Assembly: GCF_007990715.1 (NCBI RefSeq)
Contig: NZ_BJWY01000014.1
Coordinates: 25,774-89,773 of the forward strand
Direction of reading: 5' to 3'
Origin: Nocardia seriolae NBRC 15557
Lineage (GTDB): Bacteria; Actinomycetota; Actinomycetes; Mycobacteriales; Mycobacteriaceae
Length of the DNA stretch: 64,000 nucleotides
Shown here: in pieces, positions 9,605-22,300 of the stretch
Numbering within the stretch: position 1 is the first letter of the stretch
Layout: the number at the start of each line of letters is the position of its first letter
Position numbers and translations under genes: made by a program
Notes under the pieces: model-generated
The model's database searches: none
Seen by the model: only the letters and a program-made list of their open reading frames with translations
What the model was told of the DNA's origin: nothing

Positions 9605-9637
9605 GTTACTGCTTGACATTCTATGTCAGACTGTAAC
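9605..9637. promoter_or_regulatory. Palindromic operator between tetR and the AGPS-like gene
   Basis: A 33-bp dyad is centred on 9621: GTTAC, five bases, GACAT, TCT, ATGTC, five bases, GTAAC. On the minus strand it covers TAGAAT, a good -10 hexamer for the tetR gene, so repressor binding would block its own promoter. Assignment to the adjacent TetR protein is an inference from position. Confidence 0.65.
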
Positions 9638-9639
9638 GC

Positions 9640-11283
9640 ATGGTCGACACACAAGCACCCGCCGCATCGACGGAAAACCCGGGCGAGCCGCAGGCCCGCG
9701 CGAGTATGGTGTGGGACGCCTGGGGCTCCCCGTCCGGACACAAACCGCTGCCCGAGCAGATTCGGGGACTGCTCGCACAGGTATTCGGGGTGTCCGGCGA
9801 GCCGGTGACTCGTCGCGATGAGGGCGACGTGCCGCTGCGCGCCTCGGCGCTCACGCCGGAACAGCACGCCGGGCTCGTCGCGGTGGTCGGAGCCGAGAAC
9901 CTGTCGATCGACCATCGCGACCGCCTGCTCCGCGCGGGCGGCAAGTCCACCCCGGACCTGCTGCGCCGCCGCGCCGCGGGCGAACAGGACGCCCCCGACG
10001 CCGTCGTCTTCCCCGCCGATCACGACGATGTCCTCGCGGTGCTGAAGTACTGCTCCGCCAAGGGCATCGCGGTCGTCCCGTTCGGCGGCGGCACCAGTGT
10101 GGTCGGCGGCCTGGACCCGGCACGCGGCAGCTTCCCGGCCGTCATCGCCCTGGACCTGCGTCGCCTCGACACCCTCACCGACCTCGACCCGATCAGCGGC
10201 ACCGTCACCCTGGGCGCGGGCCTGTCCGGCCCGCAGGCCGAGGAACTGCTTGCCCGCCATGGCTTTTCGCTCGGCCACTTCCCGCAGAGCTTCGAATTCG
10301 CCACCATCGGCGGGTTCGCCGCCACCCGTTCCTCGGGCCAGGCCTCGGCCGGGTACGGGCGCTTCGACGACATGATCATGCGCCTGCGGATCGCCACCCC
10401 CGCGGGTGATCTCGATCTCGGCCGCGCCCCCGCCTCGGCCGCCGGACCCGATCTGCGCGAGCTGTTCTCCGGCTCGGAGGGCACCCTCGGCATCATCACC
10501 GCGGTCACCCTGCGCGTGCACCCGGTCCCGGAGACCACCGCCTACCAGGCATGGTCGTTCCCCGACTTCGCCACCGGCGCGAACGCCCTGCGCACGGTCA
10601 TCCAGGCCGGGGCCGCCCCCACCGTCATGCGCCTGTCCGACGAGGCCGAGACCGGCCTCAACCTGGCCCGCGCCGGGGATGTCGGCGGCGCGGCCGTCGG
10701 CGGCTGCCTGGCCGTCACCACCTACGAGGGCACCGCCGCGCACGTGGCCGCCCGCAGCGCCGAGGCCGCCGCCCTGCTGGCCGCCGCCGGCGGCACCGCA
10801 CTGGGCGAAACGCCCGCCCAGGAATGGGAGCACGGCCGCTTCTCCGCCCCTTACCTGCGTGATGCCCTGCTCGACGTGGGCGTGCTCTGCGAGACCCTCG
10901 AAACCGCCACCAACTGGGCCAATCTCGCCAACCTCAAGGCGAAAGTGACCGCCGCGCTGACCGACACGCTCACCGCCCAGGGCACCCCGGCGCTGGTCAT
11001 GTGCCACATCTCGCACACCTACCCGACCGGTGCGTCGCTGTACTTCACCATTGTCGGAAAGCAGGCCGATGACCCGATCGCCCAGTGGGCCAAGGCCAAA
11101 CGGGCCGCGGGCGACGCCGTCGTGGCCGCGGGCGGCACCATCACCCACCACCACGCCATCGGCGCGGACCATCGCCCGTGGATGACCGACGAGGTCGGCG
11201 ACCTCGGCGTGCGGGTGCTGCGCGCGGTGAAAAACGCCGTAGACCCGTCCGGAATCCTCAACCCTGGGAAGCTGATTCCGTGA
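9640..11283 (+). CDS. FAD-binding oxidase, alkyldihydroxyacetonephosphate synthase-like
   Basis: This 547-residue protein belongs to the VAO/GlcD flavoprotein family. The FAD domain has the PFGGGTSVVGG loop near residues 148-158, then GFAATRSSGQASAGYGRFDD and the family motif GSEGTLGIIT. The nearest known relatives are the AGPS-like flavoproteins (Rv2251 in the equivalent place). AGPS replaces the acyl chain of acyl-DHAP by an alkyl chain in ether-lipid synthesis, but the bacterial substrate is not established. Its neighbours glpD and a diacylglycerol kinase support a role in glycerolipid metabolism. The stop overlaps the next start in a GTGA. Confidence 0.88.
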   Translation: MVDTQAPAASTENPGEPQARASMVWDAWGSPSGHKPLPEQIRGLLAQVFGVSGEPVTRRDEGDVPLRASALTPEQHAGLVAVVGAENLSIDHRDRLLRAGGKSTPDLLRRRAAGEQDAPDAVVFPADHDDVLAVLKYCSAKGIAVVPFGGGTSVVGGLDPARGSFPAVIALDLRRLDTLTDLDPISGTVTLGAGLSGPQAEELLARHGFSLGHFPQSFEFATIGGFAATRSSGQASAGYGRFDDMIMRLRIATPAGDLDLGRAPASAAGPDLRELFSGSEGTLGIITAVTLRVHPVPETTAYQAWSFPDFATGANALRTVIQAGAAPTVMRLSDEAETGLNLARAGDVGGAAVGGCLAVTTYEGTAAHVAARSAEAAALLAAAGGTALGETPAQEWEHGRFSAPYLRDALLDVGVLCETLETATNWANLANLKAKVTAALTDTLTAQGTPALVMCHISHTYPTGASLYFTIVGKQADDPIAQWAKAKRAAGDAVVAAGGTITHHHAIGADHRPWMTDEVGDLGVRVLRAVKNAVDPSGILNPGKLIP

Positions 11284-12206
11284 CGACCATTCGCTCCATC
11301 GCCCTGGTGACCAACCCGCTGTCCGGGAAGGGCAAGGGTGCGCTGGTCGCCGTCGAGGCCGCCAATCTGTTCGCCGAGCGCGGTGTCGAGGTCACCGAGA
11401 TCCGCGGCGACTCGGCCGCGGAGAGCGAACGCCTGCTGCGCAAGGCGCTGGCCGACTTCGACACCCGGCCCGACGCCGTGGTGGCCGCCGGCGGCGACGG
11501 CCTGACCGGCGTGGTGCTGCAGGCCCTGGTCGGCACCGGCCTGCCCCTGGGCCTCATCCCCGGCGGCACCGGCAACGACCTGGCCCGTGAACTCGGCATT
11601 CCCGACGACACCCCGGCCGCGGTGGCCGCCGTGCTGGGCGGCAATACCCGCTCCATCGATCTCGGCACCGTGGAGACCGAGGAATCCGGGCGCGCGCTCT
11701 GGTTCGCCACCGTGACCGGCACCGGCCTGGACGCGCGAGTCACCCTGCGCGCCAATGCCCTGCGCTGGCCCAACGGCCCCAAGCGCTACACCGTCGCCGC
11801 ACTGCTCGAGCTGGCGAGCAAGCTGGCGGTGCCGTACCGCATCGAACTGATCGGTTCGCCCGACCACCCGGACGGCACCGTGCTCGAGCTCGACGCGATC
11901 ATGGTGGCCGTCGGCAATACCCGCAGCTACGGCGGCGGCATGCAGGTCTGCCCCGACGCCGTCATCGACGACGGTCTGCTGGATCTGACCGTCGTCGGTG
12001 CCATGTCGCGCCTGGACATGCTGCGCCTGCTGCCGGACCTGTCCTCCGGCAAGCGCATCGACCACCCGGCCGCGGCCTTCCACAAGGCCCGCGAGATCCG
12101 CCTGACCGCGCCCGGCGCACCCGCCACCGCCGACGGCGATCCGGCCGGGCTGCTCCCGGGATTCTTCCGGGCCATCCCCGGCGCGCTGGACGTCCTGGTG
12201 CCCTGA
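11280..12206 (+). CDS. Diacylglycerol kinase (lipid kinase)
   Basis: A 308-residue DAGK-catalytic family protein that would phosphorylate diacylglycerol to phosphatidic acid. The nucleotide-binding motif GGDG is at residues 71-74 and PGGTGND at 94-100; YGGGMQVCPDA lies in the C-terminal sandwich domain, as in DgkB-type kinases. It starts at GTG 11280 inside the stop of the flavoprotein gene, so the two are translationally coupled. It corresponds to Rv2252, a diacylglycerol kinase linked to phosphatidylinositol mannoside metabolism. A strong hairpin follows. Confidence 0.92.
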   Translation: MTTIRSIALVTNPLSGKGKGALVAVEAANLFAERGVEVTEIRGDSAAESERLLRKALADFDTRPDAVVAAGGDGLTGVVLQALVGTGLPLGLIPGGTGNDLARELGIPDDTPAAVAAVLGGNTRSIDLGTVETEESGRALWFATVTGTGLDARVTLRANALRWPNGPKRYTVAALLELASKLAVPYRIELIGSPDHPDGTVLELDAIMVAVGNTRSYGGGMQVCPDAVIDDGLLDLTVVGAMSRLDMLRLLPDLSSGKRIDHPAAAFHKAREIRLTAPGAPATADGDPAGLLPGFFRAIPGALDVLVP

Positions 12207-12244
12207 TCCTCGTCACCCGCCCGAGCGGTCCGCCGCTCGGACAA

Positions 12245-12281
12245 CACTGCGCCCCATGCCTTTTCGGCATGGGGCGCAGTG
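12245..12281. terminator. Bidirectional hairpin terminator
   Basis: Sixteen-base arms (left 12245-12260, right 12266-12281) pair perfectly around the loop TTTTC. A smaller 8-bp hairpin (CCGAGCGG / CCGCTCGG, 12221-12240) precedes it. The element sits between the convergent diacylglycerol kinase and secreted-protein genes and would serve both strands. Confidence 0.85.
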
Positions 12282-12307
12282 CGTATGCGGGGGTTGTCGC
12301 AGACGCG

Positions 12308-12676
12308 TCACCATTCCTGGATGACGGCCACGCCCTCCCCGTCCACGAGGATGTCCACCGAACCGTTCGGATGCGCCGCGGCCTCGCCGACGATCGTGGG
12401 CATGTCCGCGAAGACATAGGTGCCGTCGTGGGGAATCTGCGAATCGGGCTGGACGCCGACGCTGACCGCGGGGCCGGGTGCGAACCTGTCCACCAGGGCC
12501 GGAATCGGGCTGTTGGCCAGGGCTTGGGTTTCGCCGGGGGAGAGTTCCACACCGGCCGCACCGATCTGCGGAATCACGAACGGGGTTGCGGCGGAGGCGG
12601 TTCCGGTCGTGGCCAGTCCGGCGATGGCGAAGCCGGTGACGAGGACGGCGGGGGCGGCGATGGTTCGAACGCGCAT
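12308..12676 (-). CDS. Small secreted protein of unknown function
   Basis: The 122-residue product has a clear Sec signal peptide (MRVRTIAAPAVLVTGF, then an Ala-rich cleavage region near residue 29). The mature part is short, acidic and without cysteines; it contains ILVDGEGVAVIQEW at its end. I do not recognise a family. It is convergent with the diacylglycerol kinase gene and read from its own promoter region at 12677-12900. Confidence 0.75.
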   Translation of the reverse strand: MRVRTIAAPAVLVTGFAIAGLATTGTASAATPFVIPQIGAAGVELSPGETQALANSPIPALVDRFAPGPAVSVGVQPDSQIPHDGTYVFADMPTIVGEAAAHPNGSVDILVDGEGVAVIQEW

Positions 12677-12900
12677 GATGACTCGCTTTCCGGCGGTGGG
12701 ACCGGAGTCCCTTGGGAGCTGTCTCGGTACTGCGATGAACTTGAGTACGACTGGCGCCAGCCGAGATAGCTAGAAGACATCACCGCAGGTGGTAGAGACA
12801 AGTAATCGCGAGTCAGCTCACCCCGGGGAGCCGGAGTGGCCTTCGACACGTGCCCTGACCGGGCGAATGGGACGCTCGGCCGGGTGATCGGGGCGCTCGG

Positions 12901-13539
12901 TCAGGCGGGGCGGCCGATCAGCAGGTGCCCGGGGATCGGCTTGTTCGGCAGGTCCCGGCGCTCGACGGCGAGCCCCGCCTTTTCCATGGCCGCGATGACC
13001 TCCGCGACCGGGCGCAGTGTGAAACCGTATGGCGTGAAAGGCATTTTCGCCATGGCGTCCGGATCGCCGATGCCGATGACCAAGCGGCCCTTCGGCTTCA
13101 GCACCCGCGCCAGTTCGGTGCACGCCGCATCCAGCTCCGGCACGAAATACACGGTGTTGCAGGTGATCACGGCATCGAGCGAGGCGTCGGGCAGCGGCAG
13201 CTCGGTGAGTGAGCCCGCGGCCAGCTTCAGCCGTCCCTCGGACAGGTCGGCCGCGAACTCCGATCGCGCCCGGTCCAGCATGTCCTGCGACAGCTCGATC
13301 CCGGTCACCGTCCCGGTGGCCCCGACCCGCTCGAGCAGCAGCGTCAGCCCGATGCCGCCGCCGAATCCGATATCGGCGGCCGCGTCCAGGGCGCTGACCT
13401 CGGCCGCGGCCACCGCGGCCGCGATCATCGGCCGATTGCCGCGATTGAGGAATCGGGCCACGCCCTTGCCCAGTAGTCCGCGCGGATTTCCCAGTTTTCC
13501 GGCCACCGTCGACATCACCCGCGAGACAATCGGATTCAT
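12901..13539 (-). CDS. Class I SAM-dependent methyltransferase
   Basis: A 212-residue methyltransferase. SAM motif I is ADIGFGGGIG at residues 55-64, the acidic residue after strand 2 is in GIELS, and post-I motifs follow (PLPDASLDAVITCNTVYFV). This is the UbiE/Methyltransf_11 type. The N-terminus (NPRGLLGKGVARFLNRGNRP) resembles small-molecule methyltransferases of actinobacteria. The substrate is unknown. It is divergent from valS. Confidence 0.87.
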   Translation of the reverse strand: MNPIVSRVMSTVAGKLGNPRGLLGKGVARFLNRGNRPMIAAAVAAAEVSALDAAADIGFGGGIGLTLLLERVGATGTVTGIELSQDMLDRARSEFAADLSEGRLKLAAGSLTELPLPDASLDAVITCNTVYFVPELDAACTELARVLKPKGRLVIGIGDPDAMAKMPFTPYGFTLRPVAEVIAAMEKAGLAVERRDLPNKPIPGHLLIGRPA

Positions 13540-13866
13540 GGTGAAGAGGCTACCCGCCGGTCACCTGACAGGTGGTCTGTCACGACGCGAAAACAATGCG
13601 GCGGACGCAACGCTCATGCAACGAAAGCTGTTCTAACCTGGCCCATTTGGGCCAGAACCTGAGAATTGCCTTTGGATCCGGAACAGCGGCCCGAAACGGC
13701 GGTAGGCTGAGGTTCGAGGGCGAGGCTTCCGGTGTCCCTCATCCGCCGGAAGCCTCGCCCTTCGGCTTGCTCGCGACAGGGCCCTCCGGCGGCCCGCTCC
13801 GACCCCGGCGGGCCCCTACCAAAAACCCGGTCGTTGGGCGATAATCCCTGCCCTTAGAATCGACCG
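13540..13866 (+). promoter_or_regulatory. valS leader region with two hairpins
   Basis: This 327-bp gap lies between the divergent methyltransferase and valS. It contains a perfect 8-bp inverted repeat CTGGCCCA-TT-TGGGCCAG (13638-13655) and a perfect 15-bp one (13718-13732 with 13746-13760, loop 13 nt). The second hairpin looks like a terminator without a U tract, so transcription attenuation of valS is possible. I see no T-box element (no TGGNACCGCG) and no convincing small ORF. Confidence 0.5.
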
Positions 13867-16562
<2,696 letters not shown>

Positions 16563-16566
<4 letters not shown>

Positions 16567-18011
16567 ACGACGAACCGGAACGCCAGTACGCGGAAGGCTC
16601 ATTGAGCGCCACCGGCACCTCGCCGGTGGACCTGGCCGAAATGGCGCTGGTCGAGGCCGAACTCGACCGGCGCTGGCCGGAGACCAAGATCGAGCCGTCG
16701 CTGACCCGCATCGCGACCCTGATGGACCTGCTGGGCTCGCCTCAGCAGTCCTATCCGGCCATCCACATCGCGGGCACCAACGGCAAGACCTCGGTCACCC
16801 GCATGCTCGACTCGCTGCTCACCGCCCTGCACCGGCGCACCGGGCGCATCACCAGCCCGCACCTGCAACTGGCCACCGAGCGCATCGCCATCGACAACGC
16901 GCCCATCACGCCCGGGCGCTACGTCGAGGTGTACCGGGAACTGCTGCCCTACATCGAGCTGGTGGACAAGCAGTCCAAAGCCGCGGGCGGCCCGGCCATG
17001 TCGAAGTTCGAGGTGCTCACCGGCATGGCCTACGCGGCCTTCGCCGAAGCGCCCGTGGACGTGGCCGTGGTGGAAACCGGGCTGGGCGGTCGCTGGGACG
17101 CCACCAATGTGATCGACGGCCAGGTCGCGGTCATCACCCCGATCGGGTTGGACCACACCGACTATCTGGGCACCGACCTCACCTCCATCGCGGGGGAGAA
17201 GGCCGGAATCATCAAGAAGGCCGTCGAGGACGAGCTGTCCCCGCGCGACACCGTGGCCATCATCGCCCAGCAGGAACCCGAGGCCATGGACGCGCTGCTG
17301 CGCCGCGCCGTCGAGGTGGACGCGGCCGTGGCGCGCGAAGGCTCGGAGTTCCAGGTGCTTTCGCGCCGCGTCGCCATCGGCGGGCAGATGCTGGAACTTC
17401 AGGGCCTGGGCGGCGTCTACGACGACATCTTTCTGCCCATGCACGGCGAACACCAGGCCCGCAACGCGGTGCTGGCGCTGGCCGCGGTCGAGGCGTTCTT
17501 CGGCGCGGGCGCGTCCCGGCAGCTCGATATCGACGCCGTGCGAGCGGGTTTCGCGGCCGCCGCCAGCCCCGGCCGGATGGAGCGCATGCGCAGCGCGCCC
17601 ACCATCTTCATCGACGCCGCCCACAACCCGCACGGGGCCAAGGCCCTGGCCGCCACGCTGACAAGCGAATTCGACTTCCGCAAACTGGTGGGTGTGATCG
17701 CGGTACTGGGTGACAAGGACGCCGGCGGCATCCTCGACACCCTGGAACCGGTCTTCGACGAGATCGTCGTCACCGAGAACGGCTCCCCGCGCGCCCTGCC
17801 CGTCGACGATCTGGCCAACCTGGCCGTGCAGCGCTTCGGCGATGAACGCGTGGCCGTGGCGAACGATCTCGCCGATGCCATCGAGACCGCCATCGCATTG
17901 GCCGAGGAAGGCGAGGATGGCGAATTGGTCTCGGGCGCGGGCATAGTCATCACCGGCTCGGTCGTCACCGCCGGGGCCGCCCGCAGCCTGTTCGGAAAGG
18001 ACCCCGCATGA
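16563..18011 (+). CDS. folC: Folylpolyglutamate synthase / dihydrofolate synthase
   Basis: A 482-residue Mur-ligase-family enzyme that adds glutamate to folates (and may also make dihydrofolate). The P-loop GTNGKT is at residues 71-76, preceded by the family feature SYPAIHIAG and followed by SPHL. The Mur-type motif [12 protein letters not shown] lies in the C-terminal domain. I chose the GTG at 16563, which overlaps the valS stop (GTGA), giving a translationally coupled pair. Confidence 0.96.
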
Positions 18012-18415
18012 CCTCCGACGCCAAGCCCGAGGTTCCGCCACCCGCCACGGACCCGTGGAAGGGCCTGCGCGGGGTCATGGCCGGAACCCTGGTCCTGGAA
18101 GCCATCACGGTCCTGCTCGCCCTGCCGGTGATCAGCGCGGTCGGTGGCGGTCTGCGCTGGTGGTCGGTGCTCTACGTGGTCGGCCTGGCCGTGATCATGT
18201 TCCTGGGTGCGGGCCTGCAACGCCGCCCCTGGGCCATCCCCTTCAACCTGGCCCTGCAGGTGGCTCTACTGCTGGGCGGCTTCATTCACCTCTCGATCCT
18301 GGTGATCGGCGTGGTCTTCGTCGCCGTCTGGATCTTCGTCCTGTTCCTGCGCGCCGATGTGAAAAAGCGCATGGAGGCCGGGATACTGCCCAGCCAGCGC
18401 ATGTCCGGAGCCTGA
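18008..18415 (+). CDS. DUF4233 small integral membrane protein
   Basis: The 135-residue product has four predicted membrane helices and a basic C-terminus (FLRADVKKRMEAG). It starts in an ATGA overlap with folC. Position and topology match the DUF4233 protein Rv2446c, which sits in the same place in mycobacteria. Its function is unknown. Confidence 0.85.
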   Translation: MTSDAKPEVPPPATDPWKGLRGVMAGTLVLEAITVLLALPVISAVGGGLRWWSVLYVVGLAVIMFLGAGLQRRPWAIPFNLALQVALLLGGFIHLSILVIGVVFVAVWIFVLFLRADVKKRMEAGILPSQRMSGA

Positions 18416-18432
18416 AAAATCCCCTGAATCGG

Positions 18433-18466
18433 GCGGACCGGGGCATTGTCCCCGGTCTGCGTTTTT
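18433..18466 (+). terminator. Intrinsic terminator after the valS-folC-DUF4233 operon
   Basis: Arms 18433-18443 (GCGGACCGGGG) and 18450-18460 (CCCCGGTCTGC) pair with one wobble and are followed by GTTTTT. This is a textbook rho-independent terminator and separates ndk from the upstream operon. Confidence 0.88.
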
Positions 18467-18486
18467 CCTGCTGAGGGCGCGCCGGT

Positions 18487-18500
18487 TAAGGTTGCGCTTG
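18487..18500 (+). promoter_or_regulatory. Putative ndk promoter for a leaderless transcript
   Basis: TAAGGT (18487-18492) fits the actinobacterial -10 form TANNNT and ends seven bases before the GTG of ndk. No ribosome site is visible, and a terminator lies just upstream. Together these suggest that ndk mRNA starts at the GTG itself, as is common in mycobacteria. Confidence 0.4.
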
Positions 18501-18916
18501 TGACTGAGCAGACGTTGGTACTCATCAAGCCCGACGGCGTGGCCCGCGGCCTCATCGGGGAGATCATCACCCGCATCGAGCGCAAGGGTCTGAAGCTCGC
18601 GGCCCTGAAGCAGGTGAACGTCTCCGAGGAGCTCGCCGCCGAGCACTACGCCGAGCACGCCGAGCGCCCGTTCTTCGGCTCGCTCATCGAATTCATCACC
18701 TCCGGCCCGGTCGTCGCGATCGTCCTGGAAGGCCCGCGCGCCATCCCCGCCTTCCGCCAGATCGCCGGCGGCACCGACCCGGTCGAGAAGGCCGTCCCCG
18801 GCTCCATCCGCGGCGACTACGCCCTCGAGACCCAGTACAACCTGGTGCACGGCTCCGACTCGCCCGAGTCCGCCAAGCGCGAGATCGCGCTCTGGTTCCC
18901 CGAATTCGCGCTCTGA
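18500..18916 (+). CDS. ndk: Nucleoside diphosphate kinase
   Basis: A 138-residue enzyme that transfers phosphate from ATP to nucleoside diphosphates through a phosphohistidine. The family motif NLVHGSDS carries the active-site histidine at residue 117, and [14 protein letters not shown] opens the protein. The start is GTG 18500; the frame extends upstream to 18446 but those codons overlap the terminator. The place between DUF4233 and rne matches Rv2445c. Confidence 0.97.
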   Translation: MTEQTLVLIKPDGVARGLIGEIITRIERKGLKLAALKQVNVSEELAAEHYAEHAERPFFGSLIEFITSGPVVAIVLEGPRAIPAFRQIAGGTDPVEKAVPGSIRGDYALETQYNLVHGSDSPESAKREIALWFPEFAL

Positions 18917-18922
18917 TCTCTC

Positions 18923-18977
18923 CGGGGGCCGTGCCCCCGCAGCTCCACCGATAGGTCCGGGGGCCCACCCCCGGACC
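18923..18977 (+). terminator. Double hairpin after ndk
   Basis: Two GC-rich hairpins follow the ndk stop: CGGGGGC (18923-18929) with GCCCCCG (18933-18939), and perfect 10-base arms 18954-18963 and 18968-18977 around the loop CCCA. Neither has a U tract, which is usual for actinobacterial terminators. Confidence 0.7.
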
Positions 18978-19398
18978 CCGGAATCAGCGGCCGCCCGCGA
19001 GACTCGCGAGGCCCGCTCCGGGCCGCGTGGGCACGACGCCCCGACGTGGTGTGGGATACTGGCTCTGGAAGTGACCGACGCCGGCCGTTTGCGGCAGGTG
19101 TCGTTCACCTTCGAATTGACACCGCGGAGCGACGGACGATCATCGCTGCCGCCGACGGCTTCCAAGACTCGGCCGCCGGGCAGGCACGCTGGATGAACGC
19201 TCGTGACACGGAGTTGAGCCAACCAACCAGGCGCCACGTGACCAGTTAGCCCGAACGACGAGATACCGGTGATAACGGGCCACACGGCGCGAAGACTTAC
19301 GATCTCATGCCCGCGGGTGTGAGGCCGACAAGACAGCGCCCCCGCGACGGCCGCGTCACTCCTCAGAGGAGCGCGCCCGGGGGCCCCGAGGAGATTTC
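18978..19398 (+). promoter_or_regulatory. Long leader region of the RNase E gene
   Basis: About 420 bp without a convincing gene precede rne. A possible extended -10 element (TGGGATACT, ending at 19060) would give a 5' UTR of over 300 nt. Long 5' UTRs are typical of RNase E genes, where the enzyme cleaves its own leader, but I cannot show that here. A GGAG site precedes the GTG start. Confidence 0.4.
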
Positions 19399-22300
19399 GT
19401 GGCCGATCAAGAGCCGCTGGAAGCATCGCAGAGCAATGGCGAAGGGGAGGGCGCTTCGACCACCCCGGCTGCCGAACAGTTGCCGGAACGGATCCGAGTG
19501 CACGCACTGGCGAAGCTGCTGGGCACCACCAGCAAACGTATTCTGGCCCACCTGACCGAGATGGGCGCGCAGGCGAGAAGCCCGCAATCCAGCCTGGACC
19601 GCGCCGTCGCCGAGACCGTCCGCGACGCCTTCGGCCCCCGTGATATCGATGCGCCCGATCCCATCGCGGTTCCCGAACCCGCCGAGGAGCCGGTCGCTCC
19701 CGGGCCCATCGCCGAGTCCACCGTCGACGCGGCCATCGCCGCGCAGGACGATCGGGCCGCCGACGAGATCGCCGCCGAGGAAGTGGAAGCCGCGGAGGCG
19801 GCCGTCGCCGCCCCGGCCAGGCAGACCAGCCTGTTCGCGAGCCCGTTCCAGAGCGAGCCGCAGGTCGACGAGCCGGTCCAGTACCAGCCGTCCGCCGCGG
19901 TGGCCGCGCCGCTGTTCCAGGCGCCGGACGCCGCGGCCGCCGAGGAGGCCCGCCGCGCGCGCCGCGCCGAGCGCAAGGCCCGCACCGAAGAACGGGTCGC
20001 CGCCGAAAAGGATGTCGAGACCAAGGCCGTCACTGCCAAGGCCGTCGCCGAGGAGCCCGTCGCCGAGGACGCCGAGGACGAGGGCGAATGGGACGGCGAG
20101 CAGCGCGGCCGTGACGAGGCCGACCGCGAGGGCACCTCGCGCCGTCGTCGTCGTGGTCGCCGCGGTCGCGGCCGGGGTCGCGGAGAACAGCACGGCGACA
20201 ATGACACCGACGATCTCGACGGTGACGAGGCCGAGGCCGACGAGACCGCCGAAGCCGCCGATATCGACGCCGCCGAGGATGAGGACGAGGGCGCGGCCGT
20301 GCCCGAGGGCTCGAGCAGCCGTCGCCGTCGCCGTCGTCGCCGCCGCAAGGGCGGGGAGGACAACGAGCCCGAGGCCTCGGACGACGATCCGCCCAACACC
20401 GTCGTGCATGAGCGGGAGCCGCGCAGCAAGCGCCGTGCCGCCGCCAAGGATGTCGACGAGGTGCAGGGCATCAGCGGTTCGACCCGCCTGGAGGCCAAGC
20501 GTCAGCGCCGCCGCGACGGTCGCGAGGCCGGGCGCCGCCGCCCGCCCATCCTGACCGAGTCGGAGTTCCTGGCCCGCCGCGAAGCGGTGGACCGGGTGAT
20601 GGTGGTGCGCGAGAAGCACTTCGCGGAGCACCCCACCTCCACCACCCAGGTCGCGGTGCTCGAGGACAACATCCTGGTCGAGCACTTCGTGACCTCCACG
20701 GGTTCGGCGTCCATGGTCGGCAATGTGTACCTGGGCAAGGTGCAGAACGTGCTGCCGTCGATGGAGGCGGCGTTCGTGGACATCGGCCGCGGCCGCAACG
20801 GCGTGCTGTACGCGGGCGAGGTGAACTGGGAGGCCGCCGGTCTGGGCGGCAAGGAGCGCAAGATCGAGCAGGCGCTCAAGCCCGGTGACACCGTGCTGGT
20901 GCAGGTCTCCAAGGATCCGGTGGGCCACAAGGGCGCCCGCCTGACCACGCAGATCAGCCTGGCCGGTCGCTTCCTGGTGTACGTGCCGGGCGGCACCTCC
21001 ACCGGCATCTCCCGCAAGCTGCCCGACACCGAGCGCAAGCGGCTCAAGGAGATCCTGCGCGACATCGTGCCGCAGGACGCCGGTGTGATCATCCGCACCG
21101 CGTCGGAGGGCGTCTCCGAGCCCGAGCTGGCGCGCGATGTCGAACGGCTGCAAGCGACTTGGCGCACCATCGAGGAGCAGTCCAAGCAGGGCTCGGGCGC
21201 GCCCAAGACCCTGTACGAAGAGCCGGACCTGCTGGTCAAGGTGGTCCGCGACCTGTTCAACGAGGACTTCTCCAAGCTGGTCATCGAGGGCGAGCGCGCC
21301 TGGACCACGGTCGAGAACTACGTCCGCACGGTCGCCCCGGACATGCTGGCCCGGGTCGAGCGCTACGAGGGCAGCGGTGTCGACGTGTTCGGCTCGCTGC
21401 GCATCGACGAGCAGCTGGCCAAGGCCCTCGACCGCAAGGTGTGGCTGCCCTCGGGCGGCACCCTGGTGATCGACCGCACCGAGGCCATGACCGTCATCGA
21501 CGTCAACACCGGCAAGTTCACCGGGTCGGGCGGGTCCAATCTCGAAGAGACCGTGACCCGCAACAACCTGGAGGCGGCCGAGGAGATCGTGCGCCAGATG
21601 CGGCTGCGCGATATCGGCGGCATGATCGTGGTCGACTTCATCGACATGGTCCTGGAGTCCAACCGGGACCTGGTGCTGCGCCGCCTCACCGAGGCGCTGG
21701 GCCGCGACCGCACCCGCCACCAGGTCTCCGAGGTCACCTCGCTGGGCCTGGTCCAGATGACCCGCAAGAAGCTGGGCACCGGCCTGGTCGAGGCGTTCTC
21801 CACCACCTGTGAGACCTGCCACGGCCGTGGCATTCTGGTGCACAACTATCCCGTCGAAGCGTCGGCTCCGGCCGGTGACACTGGCGAGGGCGTGGGTCGC
21901 CGCGAGGGGTCGCGCCGCCGCCGCAAGGACCGCAACGCGCCCGCCGCCGAGGCCCCGGCCGTCGAGCCGGTGGTCGAGGAGAAGGTCGAGAAGACGGACA
22001 AGCCTGAGGTCAAGGCCGAGCAGGCCGCAGCCAAGCGGGCCCACCCGGTCGCCATGGCCATGGCCGCGCACGCCGCCGAAGAGGCCGTGCACGCCGCGGA
22101 CGAGGACGCCGTCACGGCCGCCGACGCCGCGAATGCGGTACCGGCCGAGGGTGATTCCGTGGCCGATGTCGCGGCTGCCGAGTCGGTCATCGTGCGCGCG
22201 GCCGAGAACGCCGCCGCCGAGGCCACCCTCGCCGAGCGCGCGGTGACCGAGGTCGAGGACGAGGTGGCGGCGAGCACCAACGGCACCGCGGTCGCACCGG

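Noticed and set aside
13540..13866. T-box riboswitch in the valS leader
   Set aside because: I find hairpins but no TGGNACCGCG element or specifier loop arrangement.
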